64,000 bases of DNA, from NCBI GenBank assembly GCA_937872175.1, contig CALMPI010000036.1:1-64000 (forward strand), given 5' to 3'. This DNA is from an uncultured Flavobacteriales bacterium (GTDB taxonomy: Bacteria; Bacteroidota; Bacteroidia; Flavobacteriales_F; PHOS-HE28). A program made the translations under genes and the position numbers. This document shows positions 1 through 9,006 of this stretch, one piece after another (the stretch's first letter is position 1; each line of letters opens with the position of its first letter). Below the pieces are notes generated by a model, which did not search any database, was not told where the DNA came from, and saw only the letters and a list, made by a program, of their open reading frames with translations.

Positions 1-233
1 CAGTCGATCAGTTGGCCCACGCAGGTGCAGTTCGCATCCCACGTGTCGTTGCCGGTGGTGGCCAGGCCGTCATCGCAGGCCGTGCCGGGGAGGGCGCTGC
101 CGCCCGGGGTGCCTTCGCAGTCGATCACTTGCCCTACGCACACACAGTTGGCATCCCACGTGTCGTTGCCGGTGGTGGCCAGGCCGTCATCGCAGGCCGT
201 CCCAGGCAGGGCCGACCCTCCGATGACCCCCAG
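1..233 (-). repeat. Two tandem 117-bp coding repeats
   Basis: The block beginning 'gcatcccacgtgtcgttgcc' at position 34 recurs at 151, exactly 117 bp (39 codons) later, with very few differences. The array may continue past the left edge. The period keeps the reading frame. Confidence 0.85.
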
Positions 234-800
234 GCAGTCGGCCGTGCAGTTGCCGATGTTAAAGTCGGTGCTGTAAATGGCATCGGTGGCATCCAGACCG
301 TTCAAGGACATGAAGTAGTCCTTGTTGTTGGCCTGGGTGTATCCGTCATTCACGATGTTGAACGTGGCACAGCCGGTGTTGTTGATCACCGGGATCGTCA
401 TGATCACCCGCTCGGTGTTGGCCGTCCATGCTTGACCCGAACAGGCTGCGCTCAATTGCGCGAACCCGAAGGCATTGAAGGTGTAATAGCGGAAACCACC
501 GTCCACGATCTCTCCGTCACCGGAGGGGGTGATGAAGAAGCCCCCAGGACAGAACTGGGCGAGCGCGTTCACGTCGAGGCTTGCGCCTGACGCATCGTTC
601 CACCGGATGGTGAACGTGATCGAGGACACCACCTGGTTGAAGGAGGCGTCAGGACGGACCCTGACCTCCAACGTGTTAGGACTGGCGTTCGGGAAGAGGC
701 CGATGTCCACGAGCGGCTGCGCTGTGGCGCCGGTCCCCAAGGACAAGGCAAGGAGCGCCCCCCACAGGGAACGGCTCCTGGTTCTGGATTTAGAGAACAT
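1..800 (-). CDS. Secreted Cys-rich repeat protein, C-terminus off the window edge
   Basis: A stop-free frame runs from an ATG at 798-800 to the window edge, so the protein is at least 266 residues and its C-terminus is missing. It begins with a signal peptide (basic MFSKSRTRSRS, hydrophobic core, then ATAQ). Residues ~28-190 match the secreted protein encoded at 16660-17442: both have 'VDI.L..N', 'LEVRVRPD..F' and 'TFTIRWD'. The visible end holds two near-identical 39-residue units of the type 'LPGTACDDG...TGNDTWDANC.CVGQ', a Cys-rich repeat seen in Bacteroidota and myxobacterial surface proteins. A T9SS sorting domain probably follows outside the window, as in the paralogue, but cannot be seen. 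The function is unknown; it is presumably a surface or secreted structural protein. Confidence 0.8.
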   Translation of the reverse strand, partial: MFSKSRTRSRSLWGALLALSLGTGATAQPLVDIGLFPNASPNTLEVRVRPDASFNQVVSSITFTIRWNDASGASLDVNALAQFCPGGFFITPSGDGEIVDGGFRYYTFNAFGFAQLSAACSGQAWTANTERVIMTIPVINNTGCATFNIVNDGYTQANNKDYFMSLNGLDATDAIYSTDFNIGNCTADCLGVIGGSALPGTACDDGLATTGNDTWDANCVCVGQVIDCEGTPGGSALPGTACDDGLATTGNDTWDANCTCVGQLID

Positions 801-846
801 GATCAGGGTTTGGTTTTGGTCACAGGGTAGGGTCAACAACCGGGGC

Positions 847-854
847 GGAAGGTA
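847..854 (-). promoter_or_regulatory. Possible -7 box (TACCTTCC)
   Basis: Weak variant of the TAnnTTTG-type box found before many starts in this window, 46 bp upstream of the ATG at 800. Confidence 0.3.
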
Positions 855-872
855 ATAAGGATCCCCGATCGG

Positions 873-1592
873 TCAAGGCAGTTGTTCAGCTCGGGTCGCA
901 GTGGGCACCGTGCCTCCGATGTTCACCAGGATCGGATCGCGGTCGTTCGCGGTGCCGGCATACTTCACCAGCCCGTCCAGGGTCACGTCCATGGTGTGAT
1001 AGCCAGGGAGCACGCCCGTCGGGAGGGTGCCACCGATGGCCTGGAGGATCTCGTCCCGGTCATTGCTGGTCCCTGTGTACTTCAGGACGTTATCGCGACG
1101 AGCGTTACCCGTCCAAAGCACCATCACCCCGCTCACGTTCTTGCGGGCGTCGGCGCCCCATGTACCCGTGGCCGCGGCGGTCAGGTCCACGAAGGTCGGG
1201 CTTCCACCCAGGGTCACCGGCACGGCGGTCATCGCTCCCAAGTGGTTCCTATGACGCACCGAAACGTGATAGTTGCCTGCCGGGAGACCGAACTGCGGCA
1301 CACCACCGTCCACCCCGATCACTTGTCCGTTGCGCCGCACCAAGGCGCTCCGGGTCGCCAGCACCTGGGCAGGGTCCGTCGAGGACCGCAATTCCAGAAG
1401 CACCCAATCCACCACTGCGTTGGCACCCGTGGTGGCCAGCAGGCCCGGGGTGATCAACTCACCACCGCCACCCACATGGGTGAAGCCCAAGGTGGTGAAG
1501 GGTTCCGTACCCGGGATCAGCCCGCTCGAGCGCAGGTCGTCCCTCATCAGCCCGGTCCCGCCGTCGTATGGCCCCTCCAGGAAGACACGAAG
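873..1592 (-). repeat. Shared C-terminal module, copy 1 of 4
   Basis: About 239 codons ending EQLP. It contains 'GLMRDDLR', 'NYHVSVRHRNHLGAM' and two 'KY.G..NDRD.IL' motifs. Copies 2-4 lie at 4804, 11164 and 14691; near the stop codons even the DNA is highly similar. Confidence 0.85.
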
Positions 1593-3422
1593 GTCCAGTT
1601 GGATGGCATTGGTCACGTTGGCCACCACTTCGGTGCGCGGACCTTCAGCAACCACGTCAGCGGTGCGCACCTTCCAATCATAGAGGTAGTAGTAATACTG
1701 ACTGCCACCGGTGCTGCCCGTGATGGCCCCGAGGCTACCGATCGGGTAGGGGTAGGAGACCCCGCCATCGTTCCTCCACAGGTCACGATACACATCCGCG
1801 TTGTCATCGTAGGCCGTGATCCGATGCTGGGTGCCTGCGGGGACCGACCAGTTCACGGTCACGGTGCTCATGCCGTTGGGGATCTCCACATACTTCTCCT
1901 CGATGAGATTGCCCACGCGGTCGAAGAGCACGAAGTGACGCTTGCCCACTGAATTGGCGTACACCTTGAACGACTCCAATACGAAAGGCTCGTACGCATC
2001 GAAGAGCAGGTACTGCTTGGTGTTGCTGTATGCACCACTGCCGGAGTTGTTCGGCTTGCCGACGTTCAGATCCACGCCGGCGGACACGTTCCGATCACCC
2101 ACCCAATATGAGGTGGTCTGGTTCAGAACGGGGGTCGTGAAGTTCCCACCCGTGCCCATCAGGGTGCCGCCGGTCGGCGCATCGTACCACCGAAGATCAC
2201 CGCCGGTGGCCGCCAGCTGGGCGGTATTCCCGGCAGGGACCGTGGCACCCGTACCGGTCGGTGCGGCCGGAGCGGCCAGCTGGGTCACCGTCATGCTCGG
2301 CGTGGCCAGCGCACCGCAAGGGGCGGTCACGGTGCAGGAATAGGTGCCCGCTGTGGTCACCGTGATGCTTCGCGTCGTGGCCCCCGTGCTCCACAGGTAG
2401 CTGTAGCCCGGGGTGGCGGAGAGGGTGACGCTCCCTCCCGGGGCGAGCACCAGACGACCCGAGGCGTTCATGAACGCGCCGCCACCGCTGTTCGCCGCGG
2501 ACTGCTGGGCGAGGTTGAAAGGGATCGCCGTCCAGTTGTTCTCCTCGTTCTCCTCGCGCCAGCTGTTCTGGGGGTCCACTTCGGCCACGATCCAATAATT
2601 GCCGTTGCACAATCCCGGCAGCAGATTGATCCACATCCCGTCCAATCCCTCACTGTAGATGTCGTTCTTACCGACCGAGATCCCCTGGAAGTTCTCACCG
2701 CAGCCGTAACCGACACCAAGACCGCTGTTCGGGAACTGGGAGGTGGTAAGGCTTGTGCCCTGATTGTACAGGTGTGAGGTGCGGCAATGCCCGGCGCTGT
2801 TCGAGCAGGTGCTGAGGTCCATGAGGCAGAAGCCCAGCTTCCCCCCACTGGCCACCACCGGCCAGTTGCGCGGGTCCGGCTCGCCGGGCTGCTCCAACCT
2901 CAGGGTCATGGTGGTCCAGTCATCCACATGATAGTGGTTGTGGGTGGGGTGATAGGTCATGGTGCCCGCCAACTGGTCCGTATAGGTCATGGCGTTGCCG
3001 TTCTTGGAATAGACGCGCTGATACAGCCGCTGCTTGGCCGCGTAGCCGTTCGAGCAGGTGTATCCATTGTTATCCGTGGGCAGGTACACCGTATTGGTGT
3101 CCGGACCGCAGATGAAGGTGCGATACCCTTGGGCGTTCACGCCACGTGCCTCCAGCGGCCCACGGCCCTGGTTCGGCGTTGATCCACTGATCCGCAGGCG
3201 GCCGGCGTTGCCCGCGGAGGTCTGGCTGTATTCCGATGGTCCAGAGGCGTAGCTCTGCAACGCATACCAGCTGATCTGGATGTCCGGGAGCAGTTCGCAG
3301 TTCCCGGTCCCGTTGGCGCATGTGCACCCCGTGGCGTTGGTGACCGTGCACTGGGCTTCGGCCGGATTCAGGTCACTGAAGAACAGGGGCGCGGCGAGCA
3401 CCCAGGCGTAGCGCTTCATCAT
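873..3422 (-). CDS. Secreted protein with lysyl-oxidase domain and EQLP C-terminal module
   Basis: 849 residues, with a signal peptide ending near AEAQ (residues ~1-24). Residues ~130-310 match the lysyl oxidase family (LOX, copper amine oxidase with lysine tyrosylquinone cofactor). The copper-binding triad reads H161-N-H163-Y-H165. The cofactor lysine is K195 in 'GKLGFC' (LOX: HKASFC), and the cofactor tyrosine is Y256 in 'GKNDIYSEG' (LOX: GCYDTYGAD). 'MWINLLPG' corresponds to 'QWIDITDV'. An Ig/PKD-like region rich in Ala/Thr follows (~315-450), then a segment with a jelly-roll look. Residues 611-849 are the C-terminal module shared with three neighbours, ending EQLP. It probably oxidises primary amines (for example lysine side chains) outside the cell, but activity is inferred only from conserved residues. 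The adjacent second ATG gives the same protein less one residue. Confidence 0.85.
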   Translation of the reverse strand: MMKRYAWVLAAPLFFSDLNPAEAQCTVTNATGCTCANGTGNCELLPDIQISWYALQSYASGPSEYSQTSAGNAGRLRISGSTPNQGRGPLEARGVNAQGYRTFICGPDTNTVYLPTDNNGYTCSNGYAAKQRLYQRVYSKNGNAMTYTDQLAGTMTYHPTHNHYHVDDWTTMTLRLEQPGEPDPRNWPVVASGGKLGFCLMDLSTCSNSAGHCRTSHLYNQGTSLTTSQFPNSGLGVGYGCGENFQGISVGKNDIYSEGLDGMWINLLPGLCNGNYWIVAEVDPQNSWREENEENNWTAIPFNLAQQSAANSGGGAFMNASGRLVLAPGGSVTLSATPGYSYLWSTGATTRSITVTTAGTYSCTVTAPCGALATPSMTVTQLAAPAAPTGTGATVPAGNTAQLAATGGDLRWYDAPTGGTLMGTGGNFTTPVLNQTTSYWVGDRNVSAGVDLNVGKPNNSGSGAYSNTKQYLLFDAYEPFVLESFKVYANSVGKRHFVLFDRVGNLIEEKYVEIPNGMSTVTVNWSVPAGTQHRITAYDDNADVYRDLWRNDGGVSYPYPIGSLGAITGSTGGSQYYYYLYDWKVRTADVVAEGPRTEVVANVTNAIQLDLRVFLEGPYDGGTGLMRDDLRSSGLIPGTEPFTTLGFTHVGGGGELITPGLLATTGANAVVDWVLLELRSSTDPAQVLATRSALVRRNGQVIGVDGGVPQFGLPAGNYHVSVRHRNHLGAMTAVPVTLGGSPTFVDLTAAATGTWGADARKNVSGVMVLWTGNARRDNVLKYTGTSNDRDEILQAIGGTLPTGVLPGYHTMDVTLDGLVKYAGTANDRDPILVNIGGTVPTATRAEQLP

Positions 3423-3460
3423 GTCGTTCGGATTCTAAGAGGGTCCCTGTGCGGGGAGCC

Positions 3461-3468
3461 GCAAGATA
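3461..3468 (-). promoter_or_regulatory. Possible -7 box (TATCTTGC)
   Basis: A box of the TAnnTTGC form, 38 bp before the ATG at 3422. The identical octamer precedes the M36 peptidase gene. Confidence 0.45.
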
Positions 3469-3487
3469 CATCACAGAGGAGGCCCGG

Positions 3488-4759
3488 TCAATACACGTGG
3501 AACCGCGCAGAACGGAGGCCCTCAGCGGAGTTCACAAGCAGGAGGTAAGGGCCTGGAGCGATTCCTTCAAGATCGAGGGCCAACGGCTCCGCGCTCGTTC
3601 GCCCGCTCCTGTGCACGCGCCCCATGGCGTCGGTGATCCACCATTCGGCTCCGGCCGGAAGACCATCGGAGATGACCCGTACCGGTCCATCGGTGGGGTT
3701 GGGGAACAGGTGAAGGCCTGGTTCGAGGAGCACTTCATCATGCAGTCCGACATCGAACGTGAACCGGGCCGCCCCCCCGAAGAAGGTGGCCACCCATAGG
3801 CTTCCGTCCGGGGCAAAACAGAGCTGCTCCACAGAGTTGTCCGGAATACCGCTCGTTCCCGTGTTGAACACGCTGTACTGCCCATTGGGCTCGCGCAGGA
3901 TCAAGCCGTTCAACTGGCTGCCGATCCACAAGCGGGAGAATTCGTCCTGCACGATGCACGTGAGCGCATTGGAGGGGATCTGCGAGTTGAACGTGGTGTA
4001 CTGGAACCACGGCCCTCCGTTCCAGGCCCCACCCTGCCGAAGCAACCCGCCGGCCGGGCATGCCAGCCAGCGTTCGTTGGCCAGCGTATCGATCAGCACG
4101 CCATACTGCGTGTTATCGGGGAACATGTCGATGTAGGTGGCATGCACCTGGACCGCCGTATCCGTGAGATAATGGAACCCACCGTTGATGGTCCCGAAAG
4201 CGACAAGACCGTCGGGAGCGACATCGATGTCGCGGATGTGGTTGCCGTTCAGCACCAACCCATTGTAGCTCGATGGCTGGTCATTGTACACGCGCCATTC
4301 CATGCCGGTATGGCACACCAGACCGCCCACGGTGCCGATCCACGCCCAGCCCCGGTGGTCGAAGGTGATGCAATTGATCTGGTCGTCCGGCAATGGGCTG
4401 TTCTGGGTGGAGAAGAGCTCCCAGGTCGTGCCGTCATGCACCACCAGCCCGTAGAGCGCCGTGCCGATCCAGAGGTCCCCGTTGGGGGCCACGGCCAGGG
4501 ACCGGATATCATTCTCCGGCAGGCCGGAATTGCCGGTCTGGTAGATCGTCCAATCGGCCCCGTCGTATTTGCACAAGCCCCAATCGGTGCCCACCCACAT
4601 GTTGCCGCTGCTGTCCGGTGAAAGCGCCCTGACCGTGTTGCTCGGGAATCCGGCCGTGTTCATGTCGAACACCTCCCATGACTGGGCATTCACCCGACCG
4701 TTCGGAGCGGCGGTCGCGATCACGAACGCAGCTACCATCCCTGTTCGGCTCCGCCTCAT
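3488..4759 (-). CDS. Secreted two-component-propeller protein with T9SS tail
   Basis: The chosen ATG gives 'MRRSRTGMVAAFVIATAA...NAQ', a good signal peptide, and 'CACTTTGC' lies 3 nt upstream; an ATG at 4795 and a TTG at 4807 are alternatives. The body is a series of beta-propeller blades of the Reg_prop type ('NDIRSLAVAPNGDLWIGT', 'INCITFDHRGWAWIGT', 'NSVEQLCFAPDGSLWVAT'), as in extracellular sensor domains of hybrid two-component systems. There is no kinase or transmembrane segment here. The last ~75 residues ('LHLFPNPTDGPVRV...DAMGRV...PYLLLV') form a T9SS type A sorting domain, so the protein is exported and probably surface-anchored. The ligand is unknown. It lies 44 bp downstream of the M36 peptidase gene and may be transcribed with it or alone. 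Confidence 0.85.
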   Translation of the reverse strand: MRRSRTGMVAAFVIATAAPNGRVNAQSWEVFDMNTAGFPSNTVRALSPDSSGNMWVGTDWGLCKYDGADWTIYQTGNSGLPENDIRSLAVAPNGDLWIGTALYGLVVHDGTTWELFSTQNSPLPDDQINCITFDHRGWAWIGTVGGLVCHTGMEWRVYNDQPSSYNGLVLNGNHIRDIDVAPDGLVAFGTINGGFHYLTDTAVQVHATYIDMFPDNTQYGVLIDTLANERWLACPAGGLLRQGGAWNGGPWFQYTTFNSQIPSNALTCIVQDEFSRLWIGSQLNGLILREPNGQYSVFNTGTSGIPDNSVEQLCFAPDGSLWVATFFGGAARFTFDVGLHDEVLLEPGLHLFPNPTDGPVRVISDGLPAGAEWWITDAMGRVHRSGRTSAEPLALDLEGIAPGPYLLLVNSAEGLRSARFHVY

Positions 4760-4762
4760 GCT

Positions 4763-4770
4763 GCAAAGTG
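4763..4770 (-). promoter_or_regulatory. Possible -7 box (CACTTTGC)
   Basis: Variant of TACTTTGC, 3 nt before the ATG at 4759. Its spacing resembles the other near-leaderless starts and supports this start codon. Confidence 0.35.
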
Positions 4771-4803
4771 TGCTCACATCCGTTGCAAAGAGCATGACGC
4801 TCG

Positions 4804-5523
4804 TCAAGGTAGTTGCTCGACCCGGATCAGCGTGGGTACCGTACCCCCGATGTTCACCAGGATGGGGTCGCGATCGTTCGCGGCGCCGGCGTACTTGACC
4901 ACGGCGTCCATGGTCACGTCCTCCGGCCAGTATCCCGGAACGGTCGTCGTGGGGACGGTTCCTCCAATGCGGACGAGGATCGGGTCCCGATCGTTGGACC
5001 CACCCGCATACTTGAGCTGGCCGTCACGGATGACGTTGCCCGCCCAAAGGAGCCTGACCGTTCCCGAGACCTTGCGTGCATCGGTGCCAAAGGTCGATTG
5101 GGCCGCAGCGGACAGATCGACCATGGTGGGCGTGCTGCCAAGCACCACCGGATCACCGGTCATGGCACCCAGGTGGTTCCGATGGCGGATGGCGACGTGG
5201 TAGTTCCCCGCGGCCACCGGCAGCGCGATGCTCGTGGACCCATTGATGTCCACCACATCCCCATCCCGTTGCACCAGGACGTGGATGGCGGCACGGAGCA
5301 CGGAGGGTGTGGCCGGATCACGAAGCTCGAGCCGCACCCAGTCCACGATGGCATCATTCCCGGTCACCGAGAGCACAGAAGGGTCGATGGTCTCCCCTCC
5401 GCCCAAAAGCTGAGCGAACCCGAGCGCGGTGTAGGGCTCTGTGAGCGGGAACGCGGGGTTGGACCGCAATTGATCCCGCATGAGCCCCGTGGTCCCATCC
5501 CAGGCGCCTTCGAGCAGCACTCG
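4804..5523 (-). repeat. Shared C-terminal module, copy 2 of 4
   Basis: Same architecture as copy 1: 'GLMRDQLR', 'NYHVAIRHRNHLGAM', then 'KYAGGSNDRDPIL' and 'KYAGAANDRDPIL'. Confidence 0.85.
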
Positions 5524-8500
5524 CGCCGACAAGCGCGGCGTGACGGCCAGACAGAACGTGTCCCGGCGCTGGAAGGTGAACTGACCATTGCCGAAGACCA
5601 AGGTGTCACCGGCACCGGTGGTCAGCAGGTAATTGCCCTGGCCCCAATCGCAGCACATACCATCACCGTAACTGTCGTTCACCTCAAGCACGTAGCAGCT
5701 GTCCGCATCGAGGCAGAGGAATTCAGGCGGCCTTGGGTAGACACCATTGCCCGCCACGTTGGTGAAGGGCCCGCCCGAGGCCACCGTGGTGCCGTTCAAG
5801 CGCTTGATGTTCCACGTGGTCTCCGCACCCCACCGATCCAACCGAAGGTCGAACCGGGCCGCGCTGCTGGTACCGATGATGATGGCACCCGTACGCGTCA
5901 AACTGCCCGACCCATAGGGGTTGGTGGCCTGCAGGGTCACATCGTAGGTCCCGGGTGCATCGAAGAGCAGCACCGGGTTCTGGCTGGCCGCGCTGGTGCC
6001 ATCGGTGAAGGTGAACCCCGTGGATGGGCTCAAGGACCACGTCCATCCCGTGGGATCATTGATGGACAGGTCGCTGAGCGTCACCTTGCCCCCGACACAA
6101 TAGCTGGACGGTGTGGCGCTGTGGTCCGCTACAGGTGGGCTCGCGCCGTCGTACACCTCGATCGCATCCAGCGCCATGTCAGAGGTGAAATCCGTGCCCG
6201 TGCGCCCACGGAACCGGAGCACGATGGTGCCACCGGCGAAGGCATCGAGGTTCACGATCCGGGTCTGCCAGGCGTTGCCTTGGTCACCCTGGAGCGCCGC
6301 AGTGATGTCCAGATGCCATTGCTCCCCATCGAACAAATCGACCCGCAGGGACCCCATCGCCGGCCCGAACATGTGATAGCCATACCGGAGCCGAGGCAGC
6401 ACCACCCCGGAGAGGTCGATGCAGGGGCTCAGCAGTTGGGCCTCACTGTTGAGGCAGGAGGAAGCCTCCAGGTAGATGTAGTTCCCGGAGGTGGTCCCGG
6501 GCTGCAGGTCCGCAGCGGGACCGGTTCCCGTGCTGGGCGTGCCGTTCTCGTCCGTTCGCCAGTCGGTACCATCGAACGCACCGCTGGTGACGTTCACCCA
6601 TCCATTGGGCAGGGCACAGATGGTGGCGCCACAGTTGCTCGATGTGCCGCAAAGGGAGCCGCTCTCGAAGTTCTCCAGGAAGGGCGCCGCAAAGGCTCCC
6701 CCCGCGTACAACTCGTAGGTCGCCATGGAGGTATCGTTGGCCGCGGCCAGATCGCCGGGCATTGAGGTCCATGCCTTGAGGACGTGGCTTCCCAGGCCTG
6801 CGATGGCCACGGTCCCGGGAAAGCTCAGCTCGACCACCTGGCCCGAGTTGAGGGGGCCGGCCAGAACGGTGTTGACCACCGCACCGTTGTCCAGCCGGTA
6901 GCTCACCGGGATGTTGGACTGCGGCAGCAGGCCGTTGTTGCGGACGGTCACCTTCACGGGCCGGGGGGCGTTCGCACAGTCCGGGTACATGCCCTGGAGG
7001 GGCTCGATGATGCCGGACACACCCACGTTCACATCGAGCGGCACGTCAAAGGCCTCCACCTGGTCGGAGCGGCTGGAGGAACTTCCCTGGCTGGCGCTGA
7101 ATCCGAGGCCCCGACGGGCGAAGGCGGCCCAGATGAGCTGTTGGTTCGCCCCACCATAGAGGACCTGATCCGCCTGAAGGATGGCGTCGCGGCCATCCAC
7201 GAATCCAGGGTTGCACGCCGTATAGCGCAACCCCTCCGTCACGAGGTTCATGGCGATGTTGTTGCCCGCCGTGCCGTTGTACAGGTCGGGGCTGAACCCG
7301 TACTGCGTGATGAGGTCCCAGGTCATCTCCCACAACATCGTGCACCAGACGAACCCGATGCCGTGCGGCTGGCTCAACCCCGAGTTCGTCGAGGCGTAGG
7401 TGTAGCCGTTCACCCCGAAGTTGGTGGAGTACGGTGCCGGTCGGATACCCGCGCCGGTCACCGGTTGCCCGAGGACATAGGTGCCGATGCCCCGTGGGTC
7501 GGGCCCTTGATCGCCCGGTTCCATGGTGAACATCAACGCATAATAATCGCTCCAGCCCTCACCCATCTGCTCGGCATTGGACAGGCAGCTGGTGTTGGAG
7601 GGTCCGCCCACAAGGCGGTTGCTGATCCCATGGCCGTACTCGTGCACGATGACCCCATTGTCCAGATCGCTGTCCCGCGCGGGGGTGGTGCTGGTCCAAC
7701 GGAACATCTGCATCCGCGGCGCGCTGCCGTCAGGCGGGGTCCCGAAGTTGGCGTTGTTCGTGCCGCTTCCATCCTGCGCATCCGCGTTCACGGCATCGTT
7801 GCCGGCCCCGCCGTTCCCATAGTTGTTCACCTGGAAGTTGCCGCTCGTCTCATCGAAGCCGTACTGATACATCACATCGTGGATGATGTTGTTCCAGTAG
7901 TACAGGTTCGCGATGGCGGCCGATTCATAATCGAGCGGCTCGAGCGCCAGGTTCAGCGGAAAGTCGAAGTCGAGCGTGGGTCCACCATCGGGGCTGAAAC
8001 CCGGCACGTTGTTGTTGTCGCGGTCCTCGGAGGCGTACACATTGTTCCCCCGGGTGATGGTGAACTCAGCCCCTGGCGACCCATCGGTATCGTTCCATCC
8101 AAAGGGGGACGCGTTCGGTGCGGAGGTCCAGGGCGCGTTGCGGATCGCTCGAGCGCCATGGCTTGGGCTCTCCAGTGGCATGGGGAAGACGTTGATGTCG
8201 TTGGCGGCGGCCGGCGCCGGTGCTGGAGGTGCCACGCCATGGTCATGCTTCGCATGGGCCGCAGCAGGCTCGTCGAACCGGCATTGGCTCACCCAGTCGT
8301 TGCGCTCCAGTTCCTTGCCGGTCGCGGCGTCCAGGCGGATGTTCCACCAGTGCGATCCGTCGGGCATGTAGAGGGTGACGTTCCACACCGGGACCAGTTG
8401 ACCCTGGTGCTCCAGCATGAACAGCCGCACCTCGGGATCCTCGCTGGCAAGCCCCTCACCAGCGAACACGACCTGCCTGCGGCGGTCATCGACACGCTTG

Positions 8501-8910
8501 CGGACGAGCGTGACAGGACGAAGCCCTTCCATCAGCATCACACGTTCCAGCGCCTGCTCCGGCGTCAAGGTCACACCGCCTTTCGCCGCACGCGCCGAAG
8601 CGCCCTTGACGAGCCGCTCGTGCATCGAAACGATGGTCCCGTCCGGCTTGATGTGCAAAGCCACCTCCGTGCCGTACACCTCGATCCCCTGGACCTTCTG
8701 ACGCAGGTAGGCATGAAGCACGCCGGTGCGCCGGTCCGTATACGCATCGGTGATCGTCAGTCCTTCGATATCGTCGGCGGCGTATCCTTTCCGCAGCAGT
8801 TCGGCCCGAGCAATGGTCGCTGGATCGCGAAGAGGGACCTGGGCGGATGCATCCGCGACGGGTGACAGGAAGGCGGACACGAGGACCGCGTTCAGCAGGA
8901 ATTTCTTCAT
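4804..8910 (-). CDS. Secreted M36 (fungalysin-like) metallopeptidase with PKD and EQLP module
   Basis: 1368 residues. The ATG at 8910 gives the signal peptide 'MKKFLLNAVLVSAFLSPVADASAQ'. Residues ~25-200 are an FTP/PepSY-like propeptide ('AYLRQKVQGIEVYGTEVALH'). The catalytic domain carries the zinc motif H423-E-Y-G-H427 followed by 'GISNRLVGG', and a downstream 'GEGWSDYY' supplies the third zinc ligand, which is the M36 signature. After it come a CARDB-like segment ('VTVRNNGLLPQSNIPVSY'), a MAM-like jelly-roll ('LRYGYHMFGPAMGSLRVDL') and a PKD domain ('DAPGTYDVTLQATNPYG'). The last ~239 residues are the shared module ending EQLP. It probably degrades protein outside the cell. No classical T9SS type A tail is present, so the EQLP module may do the sorting (inference). 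Confidence 0.92.
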   Translation of the reverse strand: MKKFLLNAVLVSAFLSPVADASAQVPLRDPATIARAELLRKGYAADDIEGLTITDAYTDRRTGVLHAYLRQKVQGIEVYGTEVALHIKPDGTIVSMHERLVKGASARAAKGGVTLTPEQALERVMLMEGLRPVTLVRKRVDDRRRQVVFAGEGLASEDPEVRLFMLEHQGQLVPVWNVTLYMPDGSHWWNIRLDAATGKELERNDWVSQCRFDEPAAAHAKHDHGVAPPAPAPAAANDINVFPMPLESPSHGARAIRNAPWTSAPNASPFGWNDTDGSPGAEFTITRGNNVYASEDRDNNNVPGFSPDGGPTLDFDFPLNLALEPLDYESAAIANLYYWNNIIHDVMYQYGFDETSGNFQVNNYGNGGAGNDAVNADAQDGSGTNNANFGTPPDGSAPRMQMFRWTSTTPARDSDLDNGVIVHEYGHGISNRLVGGPSNTSCLSNAEQMGEGWSDYYALMFTMEPGDQGPDPRGIGTYVLGQPVTGAGIRPAPYSTNFGVNGYTYASTNSGLSQPHGIGFVWCTMLWEMTWDLITQYGFSPDLYNGTAGNNIAMNLVTEGLRYTACNPGFVDGRDAILQADQVLYGGANQQLIWAAFARRGLGFSASQGSSSSRSDQVEAFDVPLDVNVGVSGIIEPLQGMYPDCANAPRPVKVTVRNNGLLPQSNIPVSYRLDNGAVVNTVLAGPLNSGQVVELSFPGTVAIAGLGSHVLKAWTSMPGDLAAANDTSMATYELYAGGAFAAPFLENFESGSLCGTSSNCGATICALPNGWVNVTSGAFDGTDWRTDENGTPSTGTGPAADLQPGTTSGNYIYLEASSCLNSEAQLLSPCIDLSGVVLPRLRYGYHMFGPAMGSLRVDLFDGEQWHLDITAALQGDQGNAWQTRIVNLDAFAGGTIVLRFRGRTGTDFTSDMALDAIEVYDGASPPVADHSATPSSYCVGGKVTLSDLSINDPTGWTWSLSPSTGFTFTDGTSAASQNPVLLFDAPGTYDVTLQATNPYGSGSLTRTGAIIIGTSSAARFDLRLDRWGAETTWNIKRLNGTTVASGGPFTNVAGNGVYPRPPEFLCLDADSCYVLEVNDSYGDGMCCDWGQGNYLLTTGAGDTLVFGNGQFTFQRRDTFCLAVTPRLSARVLLEGAWDGTTGLMRDQLRSNPAFPLTEPYTALGFAQLLGGGETIDPSVLSVTGNDAIVDWVRLELRDPATPSVLRAAIHVLVQRDGDVVDINGSTSIALPVAAGNYHVAIRHRNHLGAMTGDPVVLGSTPTMVDLSAAAQSTFGTDARKVSGTVRLLWAGNVIRDGQLKYAGGSNDRDPILVRIGGTVPTTTVPGYWPEDVTMDAVVKYAGAANDRDPILVNIGGTVPTLIRVEQLP

Positions 8911-8935
8911 CAGTGTTGGCGCAACTTGAGGGTCC

Positions 8936-8943
8936 GCAAGATA
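8936..8943 (-). promoter_or_regulatory. Possible -7 box (TATCTTGC)
   Basis: 25 bp before the ATG at 8910; the same octamer precedes the gene at 3422. Confidence 0.45.
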
Positions 8944-8985
8944 CCGGATCGGCCACCCCGGGTCCAGCACCAGATCACGGCCGAT

Positions 8986-9004
8986 CGGGATCCCAACGAT
9001 CCCG
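8986..9004 (-). terminator. Hairpin after the NHL-propeller gene
   Basis: CGGGATC - CCAAC - GATCCCG (7-bp stem, 5-nt loop), 2 bp past the stop codon of the gene ending at 9007. There is no T-tract, so efficiency is uncertain. Confidence 0.5.
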
Positions 9005-9006
9005 GG

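Noticed and set aside
4813..6765. Long open frame on the plus strand opposite the M36 peptidase gene
   Set aside because: High GC leaves stop codons rare in antisense frames. The product is low-complexity (His, Arg and Gly rich) with no signal peptide or domain, whereas the minus-strand protein has clear motifs.
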